Shown here: positions 10,888 through 21,442 of the stretch, in pieces | How positions within the stretch are numbered: the stretch's first letter is position 1 | Layout of the letters: each line of letters begins with the position of its first letter | Source: Ophiobolus disseminans | Lineage: Eukaryota > Ascomycota > Dothideomycetes > Pleosporales > Phaeosphaeriaceae | Reading direction: 5' to 3' | DNA length: 64,000 nt | Assembly (NCBI GenBank): GCA_010093685.1 | Contig: MU006221.1 | Span: 124,001 to 188,000 of the forward strand | Notes under the pieces: model-generated | What the model was told of the DNA's origin: nothing | The model's input: only the letters and a program-made list of their open reading frames with translations | The model's database searches: none | Position numbers and translations under genes: made by a program

Positions 10888-12954
10888 CTACACTGGGTTC
10901 TTAACCATAAGGCCGATCAGCGACAACGCGATTTCGGCGGCAGCTAAAATTGTCGGTTCTCCCGGGCTGTCATACACTGGTGCGACCTCGACTGGATTCA
11001 TCAGAATCGACTCAATTAGAGAAAGGGAAGGAGTACCTACCGACATCTGCACCGACAACTTCAAGCCCTTCAAGGCCATCTAGGATCGACAACAGCTCCC
11101 GTGTTGACCACCCACCAACTTCAGATGTACCTGCGAATTGAAGTGCATAGTCAGTGGTTGTCTTACACGCAGGACAAATGCCCGTTACATACCAGTGGCA
11201 GGGGCAAATGCTGGATCGAGCACATCGATGTCGACGCTGATGTACACCTTAGTGTCCGCCACCCTCTTCTTCAGTGCATCAATGACACCTTGAACACCGA
11301 GGCGATCAATATCCCTGGCCTTGATCATCTCGAAGCCGCACCGCAGATCGTTGCGCACATCTTTTTTTGGGCGCATTACCGGTGCTCTGATGCCAGCATG
11401 AATCGAGGTATTTCGAACCAATCCTTCTTCATGCGCAATGTGCAGGAAGGTGCCGTGGTTTACACCGGCATAGTGAGATATGCCTCCGCCTGCTACACGT
11501 TAATATGGGGACAGAATACAGGTGTGGTGGCACTTACCTAACGCCTTTGGATCCCAGGTATCTTTGGATGGCTTTCAGCAGTGCCACTTCCGAATGCCGA
11601 CTACGACTCACCTATGTGGCTATCGAAATGAATCACACTCACAGCACCCCAGTGGTTGTAGGTTGATCGCAATGCCGACAACGTCGTAGTGTGGTCGCCT
11701 CCCAGCGTAACGATCCTCGGTGTCGTGTAGTCACTCGCGTTGGATCGTTTGGCGGACACAACCTACCGAGATCAGTTCAAATTGATAAACGCGATGACAG
11801 GTCAGTGCGACGTGTCATGGATGCTATTTGCCTTGTGCGCTTTGTCCAACTGCTTCAACGCAGCTGTGTTGTCCTTCCGTATGTCAGTCAAAGGTTGGAG
11901 AAGACCTTTTACTGGCATACCAAAAATGTCAGAGGGGCATCTCCGCAATCAACGATCTTGGCCCAATCGAGAAGCACATTTTCTCCTGTACGGAATCAGT
12001 CAGCTTCTATCAGCAGCGCTTCACGCAGAATTGGTGCCATCAAGTGATTTTTCCACCAGGAGATGACTCTAAAGCCTACACGATAAACACGCAGTCCGGC
12101 TAGACAGTCGACACCCTCTGCCCTTTGGTCACCAACATGCAGCGGGATACATGCAGTGCAACAGCACGCCGCGCATCTGTGCGCAACCGCAAGCAGCTGG
12201 TGCACTAGAACTAGACATTTTTAGACTTACCCGTATAGATGCTCCACCCAGCACCTGGGAAGATACGTCTTGAGCCTTGCCTGATACCGCTTGGCCCGAA
12301 GCGCGCTCCTGGTCGTGCAGTAACACCCTGCCAATAATTAGCCTCTATTGCACCGAAGAGCCTCACTCCGATGTTCGGACACCACGACATCCCCGCATCA
12401 CGTATTGGTCGTGAAACTTCGAGCATGCCTTCTTGCAAGCAGTGACAGTTTTGGTCTTGCACGATTCTCCACACAACGCCACCACCTTGCAGGACATAGA
12501 GGCATGCCATTGTCCCGGTCCCCCACTGCTGAACTGGCATTGACCACTTCAACTTTGTTGGCCTGATAGACAACGTGCACGAACATCGCTCCCATGCAGG
12601 TCCCAAGCAAGCGGCGCCCGCACCATAACCACATTTTCTCCCTCTGCGCACCATGCACGAACCTCCAAACATCCCCAATCAACAAACAAAGCACACACAA
12701 CTCACAGTATCAAACGGCGCCCCCAGCACCGCAATATCAAACGTTTCCACCTCTTTTCCCTCAGCCGCAAGACAATGCACATACGGCAAATTCGCATACG
12801 TCGCCAGTCCTGCAAACTTCGGCTGCGAAATATCCGGGTCGTTGTACCCGCCCAGTATGACTTGGTCCGCGGTCGTGTAGCCTGACACGGGCGGGAACAC
12901 AATCTCGCGTGCGTGGGCGAGGGCGAGGAGGGTGAAGAAAGTTGATAAGGACAT
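10888..12954 (-). CDS. agmatinase / ureohydrolase, secreted-type
   Basis: Nine exons: 12954-12706, 12327-12231, 11985-11921, 11873-11832, 11762-11612, 11561-11538, 11489-11193, 11130-11041 and 10991-10888, giving 372 aa with an unbroken frame. It starts with a hydrophobic signal peptide (about residues 1-16). The ureohydrolase metal ligands are all present: His175 in GGDHTTT, Asp198-x-His200-x-Asp202 in DSHID, and Asp296-x-Asp298 in SVDIDVLDP. The family hydrolyses agmatine or related guanidino compounds to urea plus an amine, using two Mn ions. Intron 4 (11763-11831) begins GC rather than GT. Introns 1 and 2 are 378 and 245 nt; the others are 47-69 nt. A Met nine codons upstream is possible, but the Met at 12954 gives the signal peptide. 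Exact substrate is inferred. Confidence 0.88.
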
Positions 12955-13920
12955 TTTGAGTGGGAGGTTGGGGATTTGGATTTGCATTGGGGAATGAGTT
13001 GGAGGGGGAATTGGGAAGGGATGTTAGTAATGATGATGTTGATGTGCATGGTTATCGTGGTGTTGGCCGTTGCTAACGGGTATGACAGCCTCGCTAGTGT
13101 TTGCAGGGTATGTCTAGCCGAGAGCGTACCAGTGCTCTCGGTTCGATCGAGAAAGCGGGAGAGAACTTCGCCACTCACACATCAATTGACCGAGAGTTCC
13201 CTTTTCATGCCTGGTCTGCTATCGGACTGCTCTTCGGAGATGATAGCTGTTTTCCTGTGACGATGCAACTTTTGTGTGTACTAAAGAAGCAGTGGAAGTG
13301 CTTCTCTTCCGCGAGGCTCTACAATGTGATAGAGCATCCTGCCTATAGACACGGAACTGAGAGTAGAAATTAACTTCGTAAAGACATGCCCTGCGGGACT
13401 GCAAAGTACTAAAAGCAGTTCGCCGACAATGCAATAACGCCTTAAGACTATTCAGGCTCTTGTAATCCGTGTGTAAATTCTTTTGCGAGCCGCATGCACG
13501 CCTCCGTTGAGGCTGGAAATAGTTAAGCTTAATGGGCTGCTGGAATGCTTCGAGCTGGGCAATCAAAGGCGACATACTCAAAAGCAAACCCCTCAAAGCC
13601 TCTGCAAGTATATTTAGGCGTCCAGAGTCTTTACCGCGATGGGCTAGCTGCTGCGATGATCGACACGCGCTAGAGCTAGCCAGCCTTACAGCTTCAGCGC
13701 ACCGCAAAGACCAACAGCATCTACGATTTTTGAACGCCCGATAACTAGCACGAGTTTCCAAGTGATCTATTTTGACAAGAAGCCAGGTCCGCTGTCGTGG
13801 TGAATTCATTGAGTTCTTGGGTGCTGGTCCGAAGGCTGCTTGGGGGCCAATGGGTAAGCTGGTAGAAGCTCGGACGAAAGCACAGTGATACAACGGTCAG
13901 AGACTTGATATTGTGAGAAT
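12955..13920. promoter_or_regulatory. divergent intergenic region, agmatinase / Zn2Cys6 regulator
   Basis: These 966 bases lie between divergent start codons. A 224-codon minus-strand ORF crosses the region but shows no domain or sensible composition. The layout would allow the regulator to act on the agmatinase gene, but no binding site was identified. Confidence 0.4.
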
Positions 13921-15708
13921 ATGTGCAGAACGAAAGTGGGCAAATGCGTCGCCTGCTGGCAATGCAAACTGAAGGTTTGTTGATGTGAAAGCTCTTCCAG
14001 TCGTCTGGCTAATGACGGCTACAGTGCGACGAACAAACCCCAACTTGTGGTCAATGTTCCGAACGTAGTCGAATATGTCAGTCATCGCCAATTAAGAGTC
14101 GCAGGTTACATGTTGCGCGTATTGATTCATCGGCGCCACGCGAAGATCTGGACCGGGTCATGAACACGAGGTGTCAGGAGGATCCAGAGGCATGGTCGAT
14201 CTTCCCAGCCTCGTCAGACAGGTCCAACCGTGTTGAGATCGTGACGAAGGGCACTTTGCGATGCGGAAAGCGGGTAGATGCAAACCTCGGAAATATGGCG
14301 CGCATAAAGATGCCGCCGATCAGCCCGGAAGACTCGCTGCGGGCGCGTTTCTTAGATCTCCTAGAAGCCAAGCCTACTCAATGGCACCCTGGATTTCTTT
14401 ATGGTAATTGGCTTAAGCTTGTGGCGCTACGCTTGGGTCGAAGTTCGGCCCTAGATGATGCTACCCTTTGCTTTGTCGCTGGATGCTTTGCGCACCAGAA
14501 CAGGACACATGAGAATTTGGAGGTAGCCTGGAGGACGTACGGACGTGCTTTGAGCAGCATACAGCATGCTTTGGTGCATTATGAGACCGACATGGCCGTT
14601 TCGAGCGAGACGATTGCAGCTATTAAGTTTCTGACGGGATTCGAGGTGGGAAACCTTGGTAACCTCTCGCTCTTCGATGACGAAGCTAACAGAGGAATAG
14701 GTCATGCTGGATTTAGGGTCGTATCGCTGGATTCCACATTACCAGGGACTTGGGAGGTTACTTGCGATCAAAGGGTACCAAGCAAGTGAGGATGAGCTGT
14801 TTCGCTCGTTGTACTATTCGATTTTGTCGCATGACGTGAGATTCTCGCTCTCTTGCCGTTTTCATGGCTAACGATAGCTATAGATGAATGAAGCAGTCAG
14901 CAACGGTGTCGACTCTGCATTTGACTCACCGGTTTGGCTACAGTTTTCTCCACCAGAGTATGAGCTCGAAGTTCCCATGTTCGGAGTCGCTCAGAGGGTC
15001 ATGATGCAGCTCATTGTGCGCATTCCTCGTTTGATCAGACTGGTTCGGACCATTCGGCGAAACTCTTCAAACGCTGAAGCTGCAAGGGAAGTTTCAAACC
15101 TGGCAGACAAGCTGTATTGGACGGATCTGCGAAGGGTGATGGAAAATCTCATGGCGCAGTGCACGGAGCACGTGCCAACTCTTGACTCCGAGCTGGCGAA
15201 GTACTACCCTGAGTCGATACACTTCGCCACCATGAGCATGATGGAGGCATTGATACGATACAGCTACTGCCGTATTATCATCATTGGATTGTGCAGGCAG
15301 CTCATGGAGCTTGGGCTGTTCGCTCCAACCCATGGCACCTCGAGACTAGTGGAACAAGAGGTGGAGAGTGCGGGCATGATAGCTATGTCACTGCAACATG
15401 CTGAGCAGCATGGAGATGCTATTCCAATAGGCTCTTTCGTCTCCATGGTACCCTTGCAGGTTGCGTTTGGCTGTTGGTGTAGGTTACAACGAGGTGTAGA
15501 AGCGCAGCACAACGGTGAAGGCGCGGAAAAAAGTGACAAGCTCGAGAGAGCACGCTTTATGATGGAATGGTGTCGCGTGAAGTGCAATGGCATGCTGAAA
15601 AGGTGGAGTGGGCAGCAGGTCTCGGGTGAGATGTTGAAGATTCAAGTGGAGGTTTTGGAAGGAGGCCCGCTTGATATTTGGAAGGAGCGAAGGCTTTTCC
15701 CGCTGTGA
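13921..15708 (+). CDS. Zn2Cys6 transcription factor
   Basis: Four exons: 13921-13974, 14025-14645, 14701-14835 and 14884-15708, giving 544 aa. Introns are 50, 55 and 48 nt. A binuclear zinc cluster lies at the very N-terminus: C9-x2-C12-x6-C19-x6-C26-x2-C29-x6-C36, exact fungal spacing. The first intron splits the cluster just before C19. The usual Arg/Lys after the second Cys is replaced by Trp-Gln-Cys, adding a seventh Cys (C15), which is unusual. The rest is helical, with a GLGRLLAIKGYQ segment like the middle region of fungal regulators. The start is the first ATG after an in-frame TGA. Targets are unknown; the adjacent divergent agmatinase gene is a candidate. Confidence 0.82.
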
Positions 15709-16298
15709 GACTGAAATTACGCCCTGACTGTTGGATCTAAGAGCTGCGAGCTGCAATATCTCCGTCGGTGATCAGACTGTAATGCGACACATTAGCGCAC
15801 ATGATAGTAAGACAAAGAGGTCATTGTGAATACGAAGAAGCATTCAGAGGCACACCCATGCTTAAGCCGGCCGGCTTGGAGGTCCTGTTCCACGGCACTG
15901 CCTGGGTTTGACGTCCTCTTCTACATTTCGTAAATATCGTCCCTTGCACTCCGAAATAGCAATCTCGAGATGTGTAAAAAAAAGGAGAACCTTGCGTGCT
16001 TTACTACAACCGCCTCAGCACGTAAGCGAAGTACTTGGTAACTTTGTTCGTGTATTCACCAACAATACTCCAAGAAATCTGTGTAAATAATTGCATCAAC
16101 CTCTGCATGTCTGTGTGCTTCGAGCCATGCATAGTGTTGATGGTTGATGGCGGAGCGACAGGGTCAGCGCGCCAAGGCCACAGTGCACTAACGCCTTGTG
16201 ACTAGTGGAGAAAAATAGCCGACGTCCACACCACGAATATCGTCCTGCAACACGACGACATCTCCAATCGACACCGCTAACCCGCCGCAACCCTCAAG
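15709..16298. other. intergenic, RPL9 promoter side
   Basis: These 590 bases hold the end of the Zn2Cys6 gene and the promoter and leader of RPL9. Apart from an A8 run near 15976, nothing was recognised. Confidence 0.4.
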
Positions 16299-17227
16299 AT
16301 GAAGTACATGTACGTCTCCCACGGATGCGATCACGAGGTCGCCGAATCCATCACGCCCTCCCCCCGAATATGCGTCGCCAGCATACCCACTTCCGCACAC
16401 CACATTTGAAGATGAGAGAAACACGGGCTGACATTGGGACAACAGCCACTCCGAGGAATTGCTCGAGATCCCCGAGGGGGTCAAGGTCTCCATCAAGACC
16501 AGGAATGTCGTAGTTGAGGGTGAGTGGACCTTTGCGCATGCTGATAGAAACGATGGCTAACACACACAACAGGTCCCCGAGTAAGCCGCACGCGATACCT
16601 TCACCCCGAACATATTCTCACAATGCGCAGGGAAAGCTTACCAAGTCCCTCGGTCACTTGGCGGTCAGCTTTACACACCCCAAGAAGGATCTCATCAAGA
16701 TCGAGCTCCACCATGGCTCGCGCAAGAGCGTCGCCACCCTCCGCACCGTCCGCACTCTCATCGTACGTCGCATTCTCGGACCGCTGGGATACTGGCAGTG
16801 GCATGGGCAGTGGCTGACTAAGGACAGAACAACTTGATCATCGGTGTCACCAAGGGCTTCAAGTACAAGATGCGCTACGTCTACGCCCATTTCCCCATCA
16901 ACGTCAACATCGAGAAGAACAAGGACACAGACCAGTTCGAGGTCGAGATCAGGAACTTCGTCGGCGAGAAGCTTGTACGAAGGGTCAACATGAGGACTGG
17001 TGTCCACGTCGAGCCATCAAAGAACGTCAAGGACCAGCTTGAGCTTTCCGGAAACGTAGGCGCACAAATTTCACACATAATGCGGGGTACTAATGTTTTG
17101 ACAGAGTCTCGAGGACGTCTCCCAGAGCGCCGCCGACATCCAGCAGATCTGCAAGGTCCGCAACAAGGATATCCGAAAGTTTTTGGACGGTCTGTACGTG
17201 TCGGAGCGGGGCAACATTGAGGAGTAG
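16299..17227 (+). CDS. RPL9: 60S ribosomal protein L9 (uL6)
   Basis: Six exons: 16299-16309 (11 nt), 16446-16519, 16573-16580 (8 nt), 16631-16762, 16828-17055 and 17105-17227. They encode 191 aa, the same length as yeast Rpl9. Introns are 136, 53, 50, 65 and 49 nt, all GT-AG. The joined protein follows the family closely: MKYI start, GPRG turn, HLAVSFTHPKKDL, HHGSRKSVATLRTVRTLI, GVTKGFKYKMRYVYAHFPIN and RNKDIRKFLDGLYVSERGN. It is a structural protein near the sarcin-ricin loop of the large subunit. The 8-nt exon supplies the Pro-Arg of GPRG; skipping it shifts the frame. The tiny first exon followed by a longer intron is common in fungal ribosomal protein genes. Confidence 0.93.
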
Positions 17228-18378
17228 GCGGTTTGGGGAGTATGGGTTTCTTTCATGGCATATGAGCAAACGAGCACATGAGCTTCTCTGCATCACGGAT
17301 TGCGCTTGGCGCCTGGGGGTTCGGCTCAAAAACGATGTTCGATAACAATACCACCAATTCCGGATGGCACTCAATGTGGATGATGCGCAGTGTGATGTTG
17401 CTTCTTGACTACACTGCTAATCGTTTTGTGCGTAGTAAATTCCGTGGTAGGTTCATCAGACAGAGTTGCAGTTGCTGGAACTGTTAACAAACAACATGCT
17501 GTCTTGCTGGTCTTCAGGCGACATACAAAGAAAGATATGGGCGCGCGGGGTACCCACTTCCTTGTGATTCTCTCGCGAACAGTCTGAGGACCTACAGAGT
17601 GTTTCACGAGGCAAATATGTTATTAGGGAAGTAAGAAAGATGAGAAGTAAAGTAACGCAAAAAATCAATCCCAGCGAACCCACTGCAAGACCAATGTGAG
17701 AACCATCGTTAAACACCCAAGCTACCTTGAGGCTATAGGAAATCTGCACAGAAGCGTATTCGAACTCTCGGTCCATCGTTAAACACCGGCGAATTACCAG
17801 GCTCTAGGATAATTGACTGATGAGATATTTGAAAGATTGAAATATATATATACTACTAGATATCAAAAAGACTGGACCTGGTGTTGCAAAGTACACTCTC
17901 CGCAAGGAGGTTACTTTGCTTGTGTGCAGTTTGCTCCGAGAGGGGAAAGGCTGCTGCTGTGGTGTTTGGTCATTCACAAGCGGAATGGTCTTGTTGGTAC
18001 ATTGTTCTTTCATGTGTCTTTGAGCACACCTTCCGGTACTCCATTGACTCCACGGCGCGATACACGCGACGTGCGCTATGACAGTGGGCTGCGACTCCAT
18101 AGTTACGCACCACATGCACGGGATGCGGAGCTTCACGCAGACGTCGGAGGGCTTGAGGAACGTTGGAATGGACATGTTGAGTGTGTCCCGGGCATTACAT
18201 GTGACGCATCTCTCCTGGGCTGCTCGCGACTGCAGGTTATACCTCACCTCCACCAAGACTTCCAGCACTTTGGCTGGCAGATTTCTGAGTTGCTCGTGGA
18301 TCCGTTGTTCAAGTTGGTTCAGACGTAGCTTTCAGATTGAGGCACATCTCGACATCTTCAATTTCACTACATTCCTGC
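17228..18378. other. intergenic, nothing secure
   Basis: These 1.15 kb separate convergent genes. Between about 17804 and 18334 both strands are open for 150-170 codons. The minus-strand frame has some coding flavour (a KLRLNQLEQRIHEQL-like helix), but no start codon fits it and no family is recognised. Confidence 0.35.
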
Positions 18379-19062
18379 TCACTCCCTAACTTCCAAACCC
18401 TCCTCACCCTCCGTCCCGTCTTTCGGTCCCAAGTACATGATATCATGTAAGCACTGCCTCCACCCTTCTCCATTCTCATCGCCTTCCATTTCTTCACCCA
18501 CTTGAATCTCTTCCTTGCGCCACCAGTACTGCACTTTAACTAGCAGACTGTCGTTGGTGGCGGCGCCTTCGTCCCATAGGTCGACGCGCATGCCGATCCA
18601 GCCTTCATCGCGGGATTTCTGGAGGAGTTGTAAGGGGGTTAGGTGGATGGAGGATGTTATGGTTGAGAGGCTGAAGTCGGTAGCCTCGGTGGGGTGCAGA
18701 GGGCGGATTGTGTAGACACCGCCTCGTTTTTCTTGTGGATCGATGGTGTTGTTGTCATTTCCGGTGCCTTGGTTCGTGATGGCTGTCGTAGTCGAGGTAG
18801 TATTCGAAGTACTGTCACTGTCCTTGGGCGGGATAAAAGTCTCGCTGGGCGGAGCTGTCGCACTATCGACCGGCACATTGCCCTCCTGCGCATCCTTGAG
18901 GTACTGCACAATTTGCCCACGTGTGGTCGCTGCGTAATCGGGTATCGGACGGCAGATTTGCACGCATGTTGGTGAGAAGAAGAGCCCTTTCTGATCAACT
19001 TTGGATGTGTGGCGGTAGGAATGGTATATCTTCTGGATGCGGGCTTCAACGGGAGAGAGCAT
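18379..19062 (-). CDS. hypothetical protein (227 aa), possibly NTF2/SnoaL-like
   Basis: A single exon of 227 aa from ATG at 19062. Two well-formed parts flank a low-complexity Ser/Thr/Asn linker (about 75-108). The N-terminal part has Tyr- and His-rich helices and a CVQICRPIPDYAATTRGQIV segment. The C-terminal part has strands like GWIGMRVDLWDEG, LLVKVQYWWR and a HDIMYLGPKDGTE ending. The order (helix, loop, then antiparallel strands with a central WMRVDLW and VKVQYW pair) suggests a SnoaL/NTF2-like cone fold, but no catalytic residue supports a function. A 16-bp palindrome, TACATGATATCATGTA, lies in the coding sequence near 18435. It is convergent with RPL9 and 353 bases upstream of the Rid gene stop. 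Confidence 0.6.
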   Translation of the reverse strand: MLSPVEARIQKIYHSYRHTSKVDQKGLFFSPTCVQICRPIPDYAATTRGQIVQYLKDAQEGNVPVDSATAPPSETFIPPKDSDSTSNTTSTTTAITNQGTGNDNNTIDPQEKRGGVYTIRPLHPTEATDFSLSTITSSIHLTPLQLLQKSRDEGWIGMRVDLWDEGAATNDSLLVKVQYWWRKEEIQVGEEMEGDENGEGWRQCLHDIMYLGPKDGTEGEEGLEVRE

Positions 19063-19415
19063 ATCGATAGATGGTGATATTGGAATGTGGTGATGTAGTT
19101 GCTACAAGTACTGTGTCTTAGGCATCAACATTTATGTAGGGATGACACGTATTCGAAGTGCAGCTAGGGTGGCGCTTTATGGCGCATCGAACATGTAAGC
19201 TGTGGTGCGTCAGTCAGCACATGTTATCAACTTTTAAAGTTGTAGGTCCGGGTTTGTTAGAGCTGATGTATGGAAGGTTTCCAGATTTGGATTTTGCATA
19301 CGCGAGACGATGGGAAGAGTGCCAGGATAATCAGTTTCTGAAACCAACATGAACACCAGAGTCGCGCCGTAAACGACTCTGGGCATTTTAGCGATCAACG
19401 TATCGCATTCCATCT
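19063..19415. promoter_or_regulatory. intergenic, promoter of the 227-aa hypothetical gene
   Basis: These 353 bases separate two minus-strand genes. No specific motif was found. Confidence 0.35.
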
Positions 19416-19865
19416 TCAACTCGACACCAACGCCCAAGCCTCAACTTCGTACAGCAGTGCTTTTTTGGCCAGGCTTGCGACACCCACAACCGTATCCGGC
19501 GGCCTGTGTCCGTCCGCCTCGCGGTCCATGAACTCCATCCAAACCTCTCCCCAGCCCCTGTCCACCACATCCAGTTTGTCCTTTTCGCTATTGCCCGTCT
19601 CTTTCACAATGTAGTGCCGCACGTGCACGATGTCTCGTGGCGTTGCACCAGCGGCTTTTAGACATTCGTGCACTGCTTTGTAAGCTTCTATTGCTTGCAC
19701 CTTGATGTCAAGGTCTATAGATCCATCGCTTTGTAGGCCAGTCTGTCCAGCGAGAGTGACGAGTTTTGAGGTTGGCTGAATGGGTGTGATGCAGACTTGA
19801 GAGTAGGTTGGAGGTGGTGTTGGGACTGAGGGTGGGTTGAAGGCGTGGGGTTTCGAGGAAGACAT
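19416..19865 (-). CDS. Rid family protein (YjgF/YER057c/UK114)
   Basis: A single exon of 149 aa. The family fold is visible from LVTLAGQTGLQSDGSIDLDIKVQ (strand and loop), through the AYKAVHECLKAAGAT helix and the DIVHVRHYIV strand, to the final ALLYEVEAWALV strand. Rid proteins are trimeric enzymes that hydrolyse reactive imine and enamine intermediates of amino-acid metabolism. In canonical RidA a conserved Arg sits in an ARS-V-E-V stretch just before the last strand. Here the equivalent stretch reads RPPDTVVGVASL, with Asp-Thr in that position, so this member may belong to a Rid subgroup without the classical deaminase activity. It is divergent from the DUF1295 gene across 404 bases. Confidence 0.85.
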   Translation of the reverse strand: MSSSKPHAFNPPSVPTPPPTYSQVCITPIQPTSKLVTLAGQTGLQSDGSIDLDIKVQAIEAYKAVHECLKAAGATPRDIVHVRHYIVKETGNSEKDKLDVVDRGWGEVWMEFMDREADGHRPPDTVVGVASLAKKALLYEVEAWALVSS

Positions 19866-20269
19866 TCTGTGTAGGCTCGCTGGTGGAAAATATGAAACGC
19901 AATCGGCTTACTTATGTCTATACACCTTGTTCTTGGTGTTGAGGGTAAGTCTTGGTCATTTTGGCCCCCAAATGCGGGTCGGTATCGATGACGTCACATA
20001 TCTTATCCCCACGTCGATGTACCAATACACCAACACAACATGTGAAGACCCGAACACGAGACCAGCGCTGGGATGATTAACAAGCTCTCTTTATTGGCTC
20101 CCCGCTGTCCATTCATTCCAGCATGAACGCCATCATCAGCCTGTCGAATCAGAGCGCACCGTCAACGTTACGCAGATGCGGGGAAAGCTCTTGCCAGCTC
20201 CGCCTACCATATGGCAAGCCTCGCACGATGCGCTGAACCATAACCTCTTGACTCTTTCTACTATTCATC
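19866..20269. promoter_or_regulatory. divergent promoter region, Rid / DUF1295
   Basis: These 404 bases separate divergent starts. An inverted CCAAT box (TTATTGGCTC, about 20091-20100) lies about 170 bases upstream of the DUF1295 start and is a plausible CCAAT-binding complex site. A GATGACGTCAC motif near 19988 matches a CRE/ATF-type site. Confidence 0.4.
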
Positions 20270-21442
20270 ATGTCGTGGTTTAGCTCGACGAAAAGCGATC
20301 CCACAAGGCCGCCCGATGTGCGCGTCCAGGTCGCAGATCGTCAGCCTGCCGAGTTCTATCTTCCCAGCTCGCATCCCGCTGGTGACGGTAGCTCTGGTGC
20401 CAATACTACCTTTGTCGATCGCACGCACTCGAAGACTCATGTCCACCATCCGTCATTATTCGATGTTGGTATCTTGAGAGACACACTTGTTCCGTCTTTG
20501 ACTCTTCATTCCGGCCTGGCTGTCATCGCCTATGGAGCCGCTCGCTATACGCAGCGTGTCGAAGCGAAGGATTGGCTTTGGCCTTCTGGTCAAGTTGTGA
20601 ACGCCTGGTGGTCAGCTGTTGGACGGCGCATCGCTGCCGGCTTCACAGTATCTCAAGCCTTCAATCGCCTTTCATGGCATGAGCGCATCATGCTCACTGG
20701 CGTTACGCTCTGGGGCGGGCGTCTCTTCTACCGCGTGGCGCGTCGGTCGATCCAGCGTGGGAAAGACGACCCGCGGTATGAGGAGGCTAAAAAGGAGGAA
20801 GGCTTTTGGAACAACGCCCTGTTCAAAGTCTTCATCCCTGAGGCGTTCTTCCAGATGCTCATCTCCCTGCCATTCACTGCGCCCTTCAGGCACGAAGGTG
20901 CGGTTATGATGGGATACCATCCATATATTCAGATGCTCGCTGTTGGATTGTTCTCCTCGGGCCTGGCGATGGAGACGCTGGCGGATTACCAGCTCGACCA
21001 GTACAAGGCCGAGGGAGGTCAAGGCATCTTGCGGGAGGGCGTGTGGAGTATCGTTCGCAACCCAAAGTGAGTATTTCCCTTCAACGCCACGCCATGGTAT
21101 GACTAACACCTACCTAGCTACCTTGGTGACGCTCTCGTTCACATCTCCTTCATCGTCATGCTGTACGGCTCAGATATGCTCGCGCCCATCGAACTCCTCG
21201 GCCCTATCGCAAACTACGGCTTCCTGCGCTACTTCGGTGGAGACGCAGAGAAGGAGAAGCACCAAACTCGCCGGTATTCTGCTTCACACCCCGAGAAATT
21301 CGCCGAGCTTGAGAAGTTCCGCGACGAGAAGAACTCGTTCTGGCCGCGTGCGGAGGAGCTAAGCAACAGATGGCTGTGGACTGTGGTGGGCATTGGAGGG
21401 CTGGGTGTCGTGATTGAGGAGGCGTGGAGGACGCTGCATTGA
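20270..21442 (+). CDS. DUF1295 membrane protein (steroid 5-alpha-reductase-like)
   Basis: Two exons, 20270-21066 and 21118-21442, with a 51-nt intron, encode 373 aa. After a polar N-terminus of about 60 residues there are several hydrophobic segments (about 70-90, 135-155, 185-235, 265-290, 350-370). The junction restores SIVRNPNYLGD, matching the R-x-P-N-Y-x-G/D motif by which DUF1295 and isoprenylcysteine-methyltransferase/5-alpha-reductase-type proteins bind their cofactor. It is probably an ER or other endomembrane enzyme. The substrate is unknown; a sterol-type reduction is only inferred from the superfamily. The frame is clean. Confidence 0.85.

Noticed and set aside
13219..13893. 224-codon minus-strand ORF between agmatinase and the Zn2Cys6 gene
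   Set aside because: High Arg/Ser/Cys content typical of chance ORFs; no domain and no leader.
17745..17780. T-arm-like TTCGAA on the minus strand
   Set aside because: Flanking bases do not pair into a T stem.
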